DNA of 64,000 nucleotides from an uncultured Solirubrobacteraceae bacterium (GCA_902806175.1 CADCVQ010000160.1:36449-100448), one strand, 5' to 3'; shown: positions 46,543 to 57,507, numbered from the stretch's first letter. Notes: a model not told the origin generated them from the letters alone. A program made the numbers and translations.

Positions 46543-47237
46543 GCCAAACACGAACCGCGATCGTCACCGGCGCCTCGCGCGGCCTCGGGCTCGCGCTGGC
46601 CGGCGCGCTCGCGCAGCGCGGCTGGCGCCTGGTCATCGACGCACGCGGCGCCGACGACCTCGAGGCCGCGCGCGCCACGCTCGCGCAGAGCGCAGCGGAG
46701 GTCGTGGCCGTCGCCGGCGACGTCGCCGACGCCGGCCATCGCGGCGCGCTCGTCGAGGCCGCGGGCCGGCGGATCGACCTGCTCGTCAACAACGCAAGCG
46801 TGCTCGGCGCCACGCCGCTGCCGGCGCTCGCCGACTATCCACTCGACGCGCTCGAGCAGGTTCTGCGCATCAACACGATCGCGCCGCTTGCGCTCATCCA
46901 GCTCGCGCTGCCGCGGATGGCGGCGGACGCGCGGATCGTGAACATCACCTCCGACGCCGCCGTCGCGGGCTACGAGGGGTGGGGCGGCTACGGCGCGTCC
47001 AAGGCGGCGCTCGAGCAGCTCTCCAACGTGCTCGGCGCCGAGCGCCCCGACCTGCGCGTGTACGCCGTCGACCCGGGCGACATGAACACGCGCATGCAGC
47101 AGGACGCCTTCCCGGGCGAGGACATCTCCGACCGCCCCCCGCCGCAGGAGAGCGTGCCCGGTCTGCTCGTGCTCGTCGAAGGCGACGTGCCGAGCGGGCG
47201 CCACCGCACGGCCGCGCTCGCGCCGGTCGCGGGGTGA
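46539..47237 (+). CDS. Short-chain dehydrogenase/reductase
   Basis: A 232-residue Rossmann enzyme. The cofactor motif is TAIVTGASRGLGLAL, then LLVNNASVLG, the Ser in VNITSDAAV and the catalytic YGASKAALEQL. A positively charged residue near the end of the second strand suggests NADP, but the substrate is unknown. ATG 46539 overlaps the DUF5519-like gene and the stop overlaps the GTG of the QueA-like gene, so this may be a three-gene operon. Confidence 0.9.
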   Translation: MSQTRTAIVTGASRGLGLALAGALAQRGWRLVIDARGADDLEAARATLAQSAAEVVAVAGDVADAGHRGALVEAAGRRIDLLVNNASVLGATPLPALADYPLDALEQVLRINTIAPLALIQLALPRMAADARIVNITSDAAVAGYEGWGGYGASKAALEQLSNVLGAERPDLRVYAVDPGDMNTRMQQDAFPGEDISDRPPPQESVPGLLVLVEGDVPSGRHRTAALAPVAG

Positions 47238-48259
47238 GCATCACAACCGCCGTCCCGCCCGCGCGCCGCGAGGCGCACGAGCCGCCGGAGGCGCGCGGGC
47301 TTGCGCGCGACGCGGTCCGGATGCTCGTCGCGTCGCTCGACGCCGGCCTGACGCACGCCCGTGCACGCGACCTCCCAGACCACCTGCGCGCGGGCGACGT
47401 GCTTGTCGTCAACACGTCGGCCACGCTGCCCGCGGCGCTGCCCGCGCGGCGCGCGGACGACAGCGTCCTGATGCTGCATCTGTCGACGCCGTGCGGCGGC
47501 GACGCGGGCTGGGTCGTCGAGCTGCGCGAGCGCGGCGAGCGCTTTGCGGGCGCTCGCGCCGGCGAGACGCTCGCGCTCCCCGCGGATGCTCGCGCGACGC
47601 TGCTGGCGCCGTACCTGGGCGGCGCGCGCCTGTGGCTCGCGCAGCTCCACACCGGGGCGCGCCCGCTGCTGGACTACCTCGGCGAGCACGGCGCGCCGAT
47701 CCGCTACGGCTACGTCGAGCGGTCCTGGCCGCTGGCGGACTATCAGACCGTCTTCGCGATCCAGCCCGGCAGCGCCGAGATGCCGAGCGCCGGCAGGCCG
47801 TTCACGCCCGAGCTCGTGACGGCGCTCGTCGCGCGCGGGATCGCGATCGTGCCCGTCACGCTGCACACCGGCGTCTCCTCCCAGGAGGCGGGCGAGCTGC
47901 CCTATCCCGAGCGCTACGCGGTCCCGGCCCCAACGGCGCGTCTCGTCAACGCCGCGCGGGCGGGCGGCGGCCGCGTCGTCGCGGTCGGCACGACGGTCGT
48001 GCGCGCGCTGGAGACCGTCGCCGAGCACGACGGGACGATCCGCGCCGGCGCCGGCCGGACACGGCACGTCGTCACCCCGCAGACCGGCGTGCGCGCCGTC
48101 GACGGCCTGCTGACGGGGTGGCACGAGCCGGCCGCCACGCACCTGCTCATGCTCGTCGCCGTCGCCGGCCGCGCGCTCGTCGACGCCTCCTACCGCGCCG
48201 CCGCGCGCGAGGGCTATGCGTGGCACGAGTTCGGCGACCTGAACCTGATCCTGCCCTGA
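47234..48259 (+). CDS. QueA-like S-adenosylmethionine:tRNA ribosyltransferase-isomerase
   Basis: A 341-residue QueA-fold protein. QueA transfers the ribosyl moiety of AdoMet to preQ1 in tRNA during queuosine synthesis. Family motifs are DVLVVNTSATLPAAL, LHTGVSSQE, VVAVGTTVVRALETV and the terminal FGDLNLILP. No tgt, queC-F or queG genes are in the window, and this branch is common in actinobacteria lacking queuosine. The true product is therefore uncertain. GTG 47234 overlaps the SDR stop, and the operon suggests a shared pathway. A tRNA-Tyr (GTA), a queuosine-type tRNA, lies at 59993. Confidence 0.8.
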   Translation: MSITTAVPPARREAHEPPEARGLARDAVRMLVASLDAGLTHARARDLPDHLRAGDVLVVNTSATLPAALPARRADDSVLMLHLSTPCGGDAGWVVELRERGERFAGARAGETLALPADARATLLAPYLGGARLWLAQLHTGARPLLDYLGEHGAPIRYGYVERSWPLADYQTVFAIQPGSAEMPSAGRPFTPELVTALVARGIAIVPVTLHTGVSSQEAGELPYPERYAVPAPTARLVNAARAGGGRVVAVGTTVVRALETVAEHDGTIRAGAGRTRHVVTPQTGVRAVDGLLTGWHEPAATHLLMLVAVAGRALVDASYRAAAREGYAWHEFGDLNLILP

Positions 48260-48422
48260 TGCGCGCGGTCGCCCTGCGCGAGTTCGGGCCGCTCCCGCAG
48301 CGCGGCGGTTGGCGCCGTAGTGAGGCACAGGCTCACGAAGTCGCCACACTGCTCGATCGTCACGCAGCGCTTCATGCTCCGCAGAAGCGAAGGGCAGCCC
48401 CAACGGCATAACCTTCGCGCGC

Positions 48423-49211
48423 ATGCGCCTGGCGACGTTCCTCCCACCCGGCTCGGACACCCCGCGCGCGGGGCAGATCCGCGACGACGAGGTCATCTCG
48501 TTCGTCATGAAGCGCGAGACGGTCCTGGAGCGGCTGCGCACCGATGACCACGATCCGGCGCTCGGCGACGCCTACCCGCTCGCCGACGTCACGTTGCTGG
48601 CGCCGGTTCCGCGGCCGCGAGCGATCTTCGGGATCGGCCTGAACTACGCGGCGCACGCCGCCGAGCAGGGCACGGAGCTGCCGGAGTTCCCGATCGTCTT
48701 CATGAAGCTGCCCAGCTCCAGCGCCCCGCCGAACGGCCCCGTCACGTGCCCGCAGGTCGTGCAGCGCCTGGACTACGAGGGCGAGCTCGCGGTCGTCATC
48801 GGAAAGGGCGGCGCGATCGCCGGCTACGCCGTCGCCAACGACGTCAGCGCGCGCGACCTGCAGCGCCGCGAGCCGCAGTGGACGCGCGCCAAGGGCGCCG
48901 ACGGCTTCTGCCCGTGGGGCCCCTGGATCACGACGAAGGACGAGGTCGACGACCCGCAGGATCTGCGCATCACGACGCACGTCAACGGCGAGCCGCGCCA
49001 GGACTCCTCGACGAGCGACCTCGTCTTCGGGCCCCAGGAGATCGTCGACTTCATCTCGCAGACCTGCACGCTCGAGCCCGGCGACCTCATCCTCACCGGC
49101 ACGCCGAGCGGCGTCGGCATGGCGATGGATCCGCGCCGGTTTCTCAGCTCCGGCGACGTCGTGCGGATCGAGATCGAGTCGCTCGGCGTCATCGAACATG
49201 CCATCGCCTAG
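48423..49211 (+). CDS. Fumarylacetoacetate hydrolase (FAH) family protein
   Basis: A 262-residue metal-dependent enzyme. The N-terminal beta-domain (MRLATFLPPGSD) is followed by IFGIGLNYAAHAAEQGTELP, the metal motif LDYEGELAVVIG, VANDVSARDLQRREPQW and LILTGTPSGVGMA. These match the 2-oxo-acid or aromatic meta-cleavage branch of FAH enzymes. The substrate is not resolved. It starts at ATG 48423. Its end overlaps the M32 carboxypeptidase start by 14 bp. Confidence 0.9.
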   Translation: MRLATFLPPGSDTPRAGQIRDDEVISFVMKRETVLERLRTDDHDPALGDAYPLADVTLLAPVPRPRAIFGIGLNYAAHAAEQGTELPEFPIVFMKLPSSSAPPNGPVTCPQVVQRLDYEGELAVVIGKGGAIAGYAVANDVSARDLQRREPQWTRAKGADGFCPWGPWITTKDEVDDPQDLRITTHVNGEPRQDSSTSDLVFGPQEIVDFISQTCTLEPGDLILTGTPSGVGMAMDPRRFLSSGDVVRIEIESLGVIEHAIA

Positions 49212-50670
49212 CCTCGATCCGGCGCTGGCGGCACGGCTGGGCGAGCTGTCAGACCTGCGCCACGCAGGCCACGTGCTGGCGTGGGATCAGCAGGTGATGA
49301 TGCCCGCCGCGGGCGGGCGCGCGCGCGGCGAGGCGCTGGGCACGATCCGCCGCCTGCACCACGAGCTGCTCGTCGATGCGCAGCTGGGCACGCTGCTCGA
49401 CGCCGCCGCCGACGCCGAGCCGCGGATCGTCCGCACCGTGCGCCGCGACCACGAGATCGAGCGGCGCGTGCCGGGCGAGCTGGCCGCCGAGATCTCACGC
49501 GCCGGATCGGACGGCTACGCCGCCTGGCTGGCGGCGCGCGAGGCCAACGACTTCGCGGTCTTCGAGCCCGCGCTGCGGCGCAACATCGACCTCGCGCGGC
49601 GCTACGCCGGCTGCTTCCCCGAAGCCGCACATCCGTATGACGTGCTGCTGGACCGCTATGAGCCCGGCGCGACCGCCGCGCAGGTCGCGACCCTCTTCGT
49701 CGCGCTGCGCGACGGGCTCGTGCCGCTGATCTCCGAGATCGCGATGCAGCCCGCGCGCCAGGCCCTGCCCGGCGACTTTCCGGTCGCCGCACAACGTGAG
49801 ATCGGCCTGGAGATGGTGCAGTCGATGGGCTTTGATCGCACCGGCTGGCGACTGGACGACGCGGTGCACCCGTTCGCGGTCGCGCCGGCGCTGCGCGACG
49901 TCCGCGTCACCTCGCGCTTTGACGACCACAGCCTGACCGGCCTGTTCGCGCTCCTGCACGAGGTCGGCCACGGCCTCTACGAGCACGGCGTCGACCCCGC
50001 GCTCGCGCGCACGACGCTCGACACCGGCGTCTCGCTGGGCGTGCACGAGTCGCAGAGCCGGCTGTGGGAGAACCTCGTCGGTCGCAGCCCCGCGTTCTGG
50101 ACGCACTGGCTGCCGCGCCTGCGCGACCGCTTTCCGCTCAGCCTGCGCGACATCGACCTCGACGCGTTCATGCGCGCGATCAACGTCGTGCGCCCCACGC
50201 TGATCCGGGTCGAGGCCGACGAGGTGACGTACTCGCTGCACGTCATCCTGCGCTTCGAGCTCGAGCTCGGCCTGATCGACGGCACGCTCGACGTCATCGA
50301 CCTGCCCGCCGCCTGGGCGGCGAAGATGAAGCAGTTCCTCGGCGTCGACGTGCCCGACGACCTGCACGGCGTGCTGCAGGACATCCACTGGTCGGAGGGG
50401 ATCATCGGCTACTTCCCGACGTACGCGATCGGCAACGTGCTGGCCGCGCAGCTCTGGCAGGTCGCGCAGGCCGAGATCGAGGGGCTCGACGACGCGCTGA
50501 GCCGCGGCGAGGTCGGGGCGCTACGCGTCTGGCTGCGCGAGAAGGTCCACCGCCACGGACGCCTGTACACGCCGGCCGAGCTCATCGAGCAGGCCGTCGG
50601 CGGGCCGCTGGATCCGGCGCCGATGCTCGCGCACCTGCGCGCGAAGTACGGCGCGCTGTACGGGCTCTAG
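49198..50670 (+). CDS. M32-family carboxypeptidase (carboxypeptidase Taq)
   Basis: A 490-residue cytosolic metallocarboxypeptidase. The zinc site is LLHEVGHGLYE (His254, Glu255, His258) with the third ligand Glu284 in LGVHESQSRLWEN. MSGFDR-like MQSMGFDRTGWRLDDAVHPF and EADEVTYSLHVILRFELE are family blocks. The length is the usual 490-510. ATG 49198 overlaps the FAH gene by 14 bp, so the two are co-transcribed. Family members remove most C-terminal residues except Pro. Confidence 0.94.
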   Translation: MPSPSLDPALAARLGELSDLRHAGHVLAWDQQVMMPAAGGRARGEALGTIRRLHHELLVDAQLGTLLDAAADAEPRIVRTVRRDHEIERRVPGELAAEISRAGSDGYAAWLAAREANDFAVFEPALRRNIDLARRYAGCFPEAAHPYDVLLDRYEPGATAAQVATLFVALRDGLVPLISEIAMQPARQALPGDFPVAAQREIGLEMVQSMGFDRTGWRLDDAVHPFAVAPALRDVRVTSRFDDHSLTGLFALLHEVGHGLYEHGVDPALARTTLDTGVSLGVHESQSRLWENLVGRSPAFWTHWLPRLRDRFPLSLRDIDLDAFMRAINVVRPTLIRVEADEVTYSLHVILRFELELGLIDGTLDVIDLPAAWAAKMKQFLGVDVPDDLHGVLQDIHWSEGIIGYFPTYAIGNVLAAQLWQVAQAEIEGLDDALSRGEVGALRVWLREKVHRHGRLYTPAELIEQAVGGPLDPAPMLAHLRAKYGALYGL

Positions 50671-50720
50671 CGACGCGCGCCCGCATCGCGCAACGCGACC
50701 GGGCCAATCCCGCGGGGGTC

Positions 50721-51302
50721 TCAGTGCTTGTCGAGAACCCGGTCGATGAGGCCGTACTCGACGGCCTCGTCGGGCTTGAAGAAGCGGTCGCGCTCCATGT
50801 CGTTGCGAACCGTCTCCTCCGGCTGGCCGGTGTGCCTGGCGTAGATCTCATCCATCCGCTTGCGCGTCTTGAGGATCTCGTTCATGTGGATCTCGATGTC
50901 GGTCGACTGCCCCTCGAAGCCCGCCGACGGCTGATGGATGAGGATGCGGCTGTTGGGCAGCGAGAAGCGCTTGCCCGCCGCGCCCGCCGTCAGCAGCAGC
51001 GAGCCCATCGACATCGCGATGCCCATGCACATCGTCTGGATGTCGGGCTTGACGAACTGCATCGTGTCGTAGATCGCCATGCCGGCGTAGATCGATCCGC
51101 CCGGCGAGTTGATGTACAGCGAGATGTCCTTCTCGGGATCCTCGGACTCCAGGTGCAGCAGCTGGGCGACGATCAGGTTCGCGACCTGGTCGTTGACCGC
51201 GGTGCCGAGGAAGATGATGCGCTCATTGAGCAGGCGCGAGTAGATGTCGTACTCGCGTTCGCCGCGCGCGCTGCGCTGGACCACTGAAGGGACGAGAGGC
51301 AT
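50721..51302 (-). CDS. clpP: ATP-dependent Clp protease proteolytic subunit
   Basis: A 193-residue serine protease subunit. The triad is Ser98 ([14 protein letters not shown]), His123 (ILIHQPSAG) and Asp172 (MERDRF), at canonical positions. [20 protein letters not shown] is typical of active ClpP. The start gives a short propeptide region ([20 protein letters not shown]). ClpP forms two stacked heptamers fed by ClpX or ClpC. No second clpP or clpX is adjacent, unlike the paired clpP1P2 of many actinobacteria. It is convergent with the carboxypeptidase gene. Confidence 0.97.
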   Translation of the reverse strand: MPLVPSVVQRSARGEREYDIYSRLLNERIIFLGTAVNDQVANLIVAQLLHLESEDPEKDISLYINSPGGSIYAGMAIYDTMQFVKPDIQTMCMGIAMSMGSLLLTAGAAGKRFSLPNSRILIHQPSAGFEGQSTDIEIHMNEILKTRKRMDEIYARHTGQPEETVRNDMERDRFFKPDEAVEYGLIDRVLDKH

Positions 51303-51363
51303 CCGGGCATCCTAGTGGTGTCCTTCGGCCGGCACCGTGGGCGCGGCCGGGCGCGACGCCCGC

Positions 51364-51687
51364 TCAGAAGGTCATCCCGACGCCGGCGATGATGAGCACG
51401 AGGGCGAGGACGGCGCCGATCGCGCCGGTGATGATGCCGGCGAGCGCCAAGCCGTCACCGTCGAGGTTCGGGTTGGCCTTGATCTCGTTGCGCGCCATGA
51501 CGCCCAGCACCACCGCCACCACGCCCAGGATGATCCCGAACAGGAGGAGGCTGATGATCCCGCAGACGAGCGAGCCGATCGCCTTGCCGGACTTCTTGCG
51601 CTCCGCGAGCGGTCCGGCGCCGGCCACCGCGGCCGGGGTCGTGGCCTCGTCGTACGCCGGTGCCGGCGTGATGTCGTCGTCTGCCAT
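51364..51687 (-). CDS. DUF4190 small membrane protein
   Basis: A 107-residue protein. An acidic N-terminal tail (MADDDITPAPAYDEATTPAA) leads to two membrane helices typical of DUF4190: SGKAIGSLVCGIISLLLFGI with LGVVAVVLGVMARNEIK, and LALAGIITGAIGAVLALVLI. Function is unknown. ATG 51687 has GGGAGGG upstream and fits better than the earlier in-frame ATG at 51723. It is divergent from the ABC ATPase gene. Confidence 0.85.
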   Translation of the reverse strand: MADDDITPAPAYDEATTPAAVAGAGPLAERKKSGKAIGSLVCGIISLLLFGIILGVVAVVLGVMARNEIKANPNLDGDGLALAGIITGAIGAVLALVLIIAGVGMTF

Positions 51688-51776
51688 CCCAAGCCCTCCC
51701 TCGAGTGTTCGATCGCGCCGCAACGTACAGCGACTCCCGGACCCGATCGACCGGGCGTGAGCCGATTTACCCGCAG

Positions 51777-52580
51777 GTGACGACCACTACCCTGCAACGG
51801 GTGCCCAACGCGCTGAGCATCCGCGGCCTGACCAAGCGCTACGACGACAGCCGCCGCGACCGGCGCAGGCGCCGGCAGCCGCCGGGCACGGGCGGCTTTC
51901 TCGCCGTCCACGACTTCGATCTGGAGATCGAGGCCGGCAGCTTCTTCGGCCTGCTCGGCCCCAACGGCGCCGGCAAGACGACGATCATCAGTGCCGTCTG
52001 CAATCTGATCCGCGTGACCGCCGGTGAGATCGACGTCTTCGGCGAACCGCACGACGCGCTGCACGCGCGGCGGATCGTCGGGCTCGCCGAGCAGGACGTC
52101 AACCTCGATCGCTTCCTCGACGTCGAGGAGACGCTGCTCTTCCACGGCGGCTACTTCGGGATGAGCCGCGCCGAGGCGCGCCGCCGGGCGGGCGAGATGA
52201 TGGACGTCTTCGACCTGCGCGCAAAGGCCGGAGTGCGCGCCCCGAAGCTGTCGGGCGGGATGCGGCGGCGGCTGCTGCTCGCGCGCGCGCTCATGCACGA
52301 GCCGCGCCTGGTGATCCTCGACGAGCCGACGGCCGGCGTCGACTTCGAGCTGCGCCTGGAGCTGTGGCGCTACATCCGCCGCCTGCACGACCAGGGCACG
52401 ACGATCCTGCTCACGACGCACTACCTCGAGGAGGCCGACGAGCTGTGCGAGGAGATCGCGCTGATCCGTGACGGGCGCCTGATCGCGCGCGACACGGCCG
52501 ACGGCCTGCGCACCCTCTACAACGCCGACTCGCTCGCCGACGCCTACGTGCGCGCGATGGGATCGCTCAGCAGCGGCTGA
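51777..52580 (+). CDS. ABC transporter ATP-binding protein
   Basis: A 267-residue ATPase. Walker A is GLLGPNGAGKTT, the signature is LSGGMRRRLLLARAL, Walker B is LVILDEPTAGVDFELR and the switch His is in LTTHYLEEADE. An Arg-rich insert (SRRDRRRRRQPPG) precedes the first core strand and is unusual. This subtype pairs with ABC-2 (YadH-like) exporters, and such a permease is encoded at 55057, though two genes intervene. GTG 51777 was chosen; GTG 51801 is possible. The export substrate is unknown. Confidence 0.92.
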   Translation: MTTTTLQRVPNALSIRGLTKRYDDSRRDRRRRRQPPGTGGFLAVHDFDLEIEAGSFFGLLGPNGAGKTTIISAVCNLIRVTAGEIDVFGEPHDALHARRIVGLAEQDVNLDRFLDVEETLLFHGGYFGMSRAEARRRAGEMMDVFDLRAKAGVRAPKLSGGMRRRLLLARALMHEPRLVILDEPTAGVDFELRLELWRYIRRLHDQGTTILLTTHYLEEADELCEEIALIRDGRLIARDTADGLRTLYNADSLADAYVRAMGSLSSG

Positions 52581-52720
52581 CGCGGCGTTGGCCCGGCGGG
52601 CCAGCGGGCGCTCGCGTGCATGTGCCGCTGGGCCGGTTTGCGGTCGCCCAGATCGGGTAGCGCGGCGTCCACGGGGGCGCGCCGATTCGGCGCGCGCGGG
52701 CCAAATGAGGAGAAGGTCGC

Positions 52721-54310
<1,590 letters not shown>

Positions 54311-54382
54311 TGGCCGCCCCCGCACATACGCACCCTGCCAGGCAGCCGCTGGTCACCGTCTGGCGGCGTCCTCGCTCAGTCA

Positions 54383-54398
54383 TGGGCCTAGTGGCCCA
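54383..54398. terminator. Weak hairpin after the LPLTG gene
   Basis: TGGGCC-TAGT-GGCCCA, a 6 bp perfect stem with a 4-base loop, followed by CTCCTTC. It is a possible terminator between the surface-protein gene and 54491; evidence is limited. Confidence 0.3.
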
Positions 54399-54490
54399 CT
54401 CCTTCACTGCGTCCTTGCCAGCCGGCGCCAGCGACCGCCTGGACTGGGCACGTACGTACAGGGACGACCACTAGTGGCCGAGCGGATCCG

Positions 54491-55060
54491 GTGCGTGAGC
54501 TGCTGACGCGGCGCCGCCTCGGCGGCGCCGCGCTCGTTCTGGCGGGCCTCGCGGTCGCGGGCGTCGTCCTGTGGCCGGCGCTCGACCGTGACGATCCCGC
54601 GCCGGCGCGCGCGGCGCCCGCCGTTCGCCTCGTGTCGATTCCCGAGCTCGGGCTGACGTTCGCCCATCCGCGCAGCTGGAAGCGCAGCGTCAAGGGCCGG
54701 GTCCTGTTCCTGCGCAGTCCGCGGCGCGCGGCGATCATGACGTTCGCGTCGGTCGGCGGTCGCCGGCCCAAGCAGGTCAAGGCGCTGCTGCTGCGCACGC
54801 TGCGCGGGCGGATGGATCCCGTCTCCGTCGTCCGCGACGGGCCCGGCCGCCTCGGGCCGCGCTCCGCGACGACGTTCGAGCTCACCGGCCTGACCCCGGC
54901 CGGGATCGAGCGCGCGCTGGGCCTCGTGGCGAGCACCGCCTATCGCACCTACGCGATCACGCTCGTGACGCCGGCGCGCCCGTCGCGCAGGCGCCTGCTC
55001 GAGGCGACGCAGATCCTCGCAAGCGTGCGCCTCGCCAAGCCACTAGCCTCGAAGCCGTGA
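54491..55060 (+). CDS. Membrane-anchored protein with PsbP/DcrB-like domain
   Basis: A 189-residue protein. A basic N-terminus and signal-anchor helix (GGAALVLAGLAVAGVVLW) precede a domain starting IPELGLTFAHPRSWKRSVKG and ending YRTYAITLVTPARPSRRRLL. This resembles the PsbP/DcrB (DUF1795-like) alpha/beta fold, whose exact role is unknown. The stop overlaps the permease GTG by 4 bp, so it is co-translated with an ABC-2 permease and could be an accessory subunit. GTG 54491 is the start. Confidence 0.7.
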   Translation: MRELLTRRRLGGAALVLAGLAVAGVVLWPALDRDDPAPARAAPAVRLVSIPELGLTFAHPRSWKRSVKGRVLFLRSPRRAAIMTFASVGGRRPKQVKALLLRTLRGRMDPVSVVRDGPGRLGPRSATTFELTGLTPAGIERALGLVASTAYRTYAITLVTPARPSRRRLLEATQILASVRLAKPLASKP

Positions 55061-55833
55061 ACGCCCTCATCGGCCGACATCGAGGGCTGCTCGCGCTCGC
55101 CGCGCGGGAGTCCGACCGCGTGCTGAAGCTGTGGTCGCAGACGATCGTCGCGCCGGTGCTCGCGGCGTTCTTGTTCATCGTCGTCTTCGGGCTGTCGCTC
55201 GGCGGCCGCATCCGAGAGCTCGGCGGCGTCGAGTACGAGGTGTTCATCGTGCCGGGGCTGATCGCGATGGCGATGGCGCAGGCGGCGTACTCCAACAACT
55301 CCTCGTCGGTCTTCCAGGCGCGCTCGGATCGCTACATCAACGACGTGCTGTCGGCGCCGATGCGCCCCTGGGAGGTCAACCTCGGGCTGGCGTTCGGCGG
55401 CATCGTGCGCGCGCTGGCGATCGGGGTGTCGCTGCTCGTGCTCGCCCTCGTCGTGACCGACGTGCCGGTGCGCCACCCGTTCGCGCTCGCGCTCGCGCTG
55501 GGGATCCTGCTCGTGCTGTTCGCGTCGCTGGGCGTGGTCGTCGGCGTGTACGCCGAGACGTGGGACCAGCACGGCTTCGTCAACAACATCGTGATCCTGC
55601 CGCTGAGCTTCCTCGGCGGCGTCTTCTACTCCGTCGACGTGCTGCCCTCGCCGTGGCAGGAGATCAGCCACGTCAACCCGATCTTCTTTCTCATCAACGC
55701 CGTGCGCTACGGATTTCTCGGGACAAGCGACGTGCCGGTGGGTATAGCTCTCGCGGTGACGGCGGGACTGGCGCTCGTCTGCGTCGCGTGGAGCGCGACG
55801 ATGTTCCGCTCCGGCCATCGGCTGAAGGCGTAA
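55057..55833 (+). CDS. ABC-2 type transporter permease (YadH-like)
   Basis: A 258-residue protein with about six membrane helices, first PVLAAFLFIVVFGLSLGG. Family-typical loops are GLIAMAMAQAAYSNNSSSVF, DVLSAPMRPWEVNLG, ETWDQHGFVNNIVILPLSF and VNPIFFLINAVRYGFLG. It is the likely partner of the ATPase at 51777, forming an exporter. GTG 55057 overlaps the PsbP-like gene by 4 bp. The separation of ATPase and permease by the LPLTG and PsbP-like genes suggests these are functionally linked to export. Confidence 0.92.
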   Translation: MNALIGRHRGLLALAARESDRVLKLWSQTIVAPVLAAFLFIVVFGLSLGGRIRELGGVEYEVFIVPGLIAMAMAQAAYSNNSSSVFQARSDRYINDVLSAPMRPWEVNLGLAFGGIVRALAIGVSLLVLALVVTDVPVRHPFALALALGILLVLFASLGVVVGVYAETWDQHGFVNNIVILPLSFLGGVFYSVDVLPSPWQEISHVNPIFFLINAVRYGFLGTSDVPVGIALAVTAGLALVCVAWSATMFRSGHRLKA

Positions 55834-55877
55834 GTGCGCACCGCGCGGCTTGAGTCTTCAGAACAGGGGGAGATCAC

Positions 55878-56465
55878 GTGTTCGAGATGAATCTGCCGAA
55901 CGCCCTGACGCTGATCAGGATCATGCTCGTGCCGGTGCTCGTCGTCGCGCTGCTCAACGAGACCGCGAACGGCGACCTGCTGGCGGCGGTCGTCTTCGCG
56001 CTTGCGTCCGCGACGGACGCGATGGACGGCTACCTCGCGCGCACGCGCAACGCGATCACGAACTTCGGCAAGCTCATGGACCCGATCGCCGACAAGCTGC
56101 TGATCATCGCGGCGCTCGTCGCGCTCGTCTCGCTGAACCGCCTGGCGGCCTGGGTGGCGATGGTGATCATCGCGCGCGAGCTGACGGTGACGGTGACGCG
56201 CATGCAAGCCACGCAGCACGGCCTCGTGATCGCCTCGAACTGGTGGGGCAAGGCGAAGACGATCACGCAGGTCGCCGCGATCTTCTTCCTCATCGCGATC
56301 GGCGAGCCGACGCCGGCATGGGTCGACGGCCTCGTCTACGGCATGGTCGCGATCACGATCGTCAGCGGCGTGGACTACTTCTTCGGGCTGCGCCGCGTCC
56401 TGCGCGAGGCCGAGGCGCGGCGCGAGGCCGGGGTGGCCGCGCCGGCGAAGTCGACCGGCTCGTAG
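55878..56465 (+). CDS. pgsA: CDP-diacylglycerol--glycerol-3-phosphate 3-phosphatidyltransferase
   Basis: A 195-residue integral membrane enzyme that makes phosphatidylglycerol phosphate. The CDP-alcohol phosphotransferase motif is intact: Asp47, Asp50-Gly51, Ala54-Arg55, Gly64, Asp68 and Asp72 (DAMDGYLAR ... GKLMDPIADK). The start NLPNALTLIRIMLVPVLV is typical of PgsA. GTG 55878 with AGGGGGA upstream was chosen; an ATG lies 9 bp further at 55887. The permease gene ends 44 bp upstream, and folE2 is convergent 5 bp downstream. Substrate assignment to PgsA rather than another paralogue is by sequence style. Confidence 0.88.
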   Translation: MFEMNLPNALTLIRIMLVPVLVVALLNETANGDLLAAVVFALASATDAMDGYLARTRNAITNFGKLMDPIADKLLIIAALVALVSLNRLAAWVAMVIIARELTVTVTRMQATQHGLVIASNWWGKAKTITQVAAIFFLIAIGEPTPAWVDGLVYGMVAITIVSGVDYFFGLRRVLREAEARREAGVAAPAKSTGS

Positions 56466-56470
56466 GACCG

Positions 56471-57469
56471 TCAGCGCCCGGCGGCGTCGAGCCAGTCGCG
56501 CATCGAGACGTGCGCCAGCGCGTGCTCGCCGGTCGCGAGCTCGTGGCGCACCTCGCCGAGCAGGCCGAAGCGCTCGGCGACGACGTTGTGCTGGTGGATC
56601 GTCTCGAGGTTCTCCTGGCGCGCGCTGACGAAGTGCTCGTCGCTGAGGTCGGCCAGCTCGGCGACGACGCCGCCGATCATCTCGCGCACGCAGTCCTCGA
56701 CGAAGCGCGGCCGGCGGTGGGCCTTCTCGACGACGGCGCCCTCGTCGGCGCGCTTCATGAGCTCGTAGATCTCCGAGGACATCGAGCCCTCGACGATGCT
56801 CAGCAGCGTGCGCGCCTCGATCTCCGTGTCGCAGCCCTCGGGCATGCCGATGTACAGCGTGCCCAGGCCGCGCTGGTTGTGCGTCGCGACCGGAACATGG
56901 TCGAAGATGCGGTCGATCTCGTCCTCGCTGAAGCCGTCCTGGAGCAACCGCTCGCGCGAGCTGCCCATCACGAGCTGCTGCGCGCACGGGCAGGCGGTGA
57001 TGCCCTGCGCGGCGACGCCGACGAGCCGGCGGGTGCCCGCCGCTGAGGCGACCGCCATGCCGTACAGCGTGTAGATCTCCTGCGTGAGGATGCCCGAGAC
57101 CGGCGCCGGCTTGTGCTCCGGGTAACGTGCGGCGATCGTGACCTCGGCGCGGCGTGCCTCCTGGCGGTCGCGCACGAGCTCGGCGATGCGCGTCGCGAGC
57201 GCCTCGGCCTTGAAGCCCGCCTCGCCGAGCACGACCTCGCCGATGACCTCGTTTGCGACCTCCTCGAAGCGCGACATGTGGGCGCCCTTCTGCTGCGGCC
57301 CGAGGTCGACGAAGCACTGCAGCCGGGCCGAGAAGAGCTGCTCCTCGCCGTGCTGGCGGATGCGGACGATCTTCTCGATCTCGGTCACGCCGGCGCGCGA
57401 CAGGCTCACGCGGAGGTTCGGCGGCTGAGCCTGGACGTCTGTGCTCTGTGCGCTCAGAGTGTGTCGCAT
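56471..57469 (-). CDS. folE2: GTP cyclohydrolase FolE2 (type IB)
   Basis: A 332-residue enzyme that makes dihydroneopterin triphosphate for folate and related cofactors, replacing zinc-dependent FolE. Signatures are VDLGPQQKGAHMSRF, GITACPCAQQL (Cys160 and Cys162) and THNQRG. Archaeal MptA is a relative, so MptA-type chemistry is an alternative. In other bacteria FolE2 is zinc-repressed; no Zur box was recognised upstream. Its ATG is divergent from the sigma-factor promoter. Confidence 0.92.
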   Translation of the reverse strand: MRHTLSAQSTDVQAQPPNLRVSLSRAGVTEIEKIVRIRQHGEEQLFSARLQCFVDLGPQQKGAHMSRFEEVANEVIGEVVLGEAGFKAEALATRIAELVRDRQEARRAEVTIAARYPEHKPAPVSGILTQEIYTLYGMAVASAAGTRRLVGVAAQGITACPCAQQLVMGSSRERLLQDGFSEDEIDRIFDHVPVATHNQRGLGTLYIGMPEGCDTEIEARTLLSIVEGSMSSEIYELMKRADEGAVVEKAHRRPRFVEDCVREMIGGVVAELADLSDEHFVSARQENLETIHQHNVVAERFGLLGEVRHELATGEHALAHVSMRDWLDAAGR

Positions 57470-57507
57470 GTCACAAGCCTAACGCGGGGCATCACCCGTC
57501 TGAGCTC

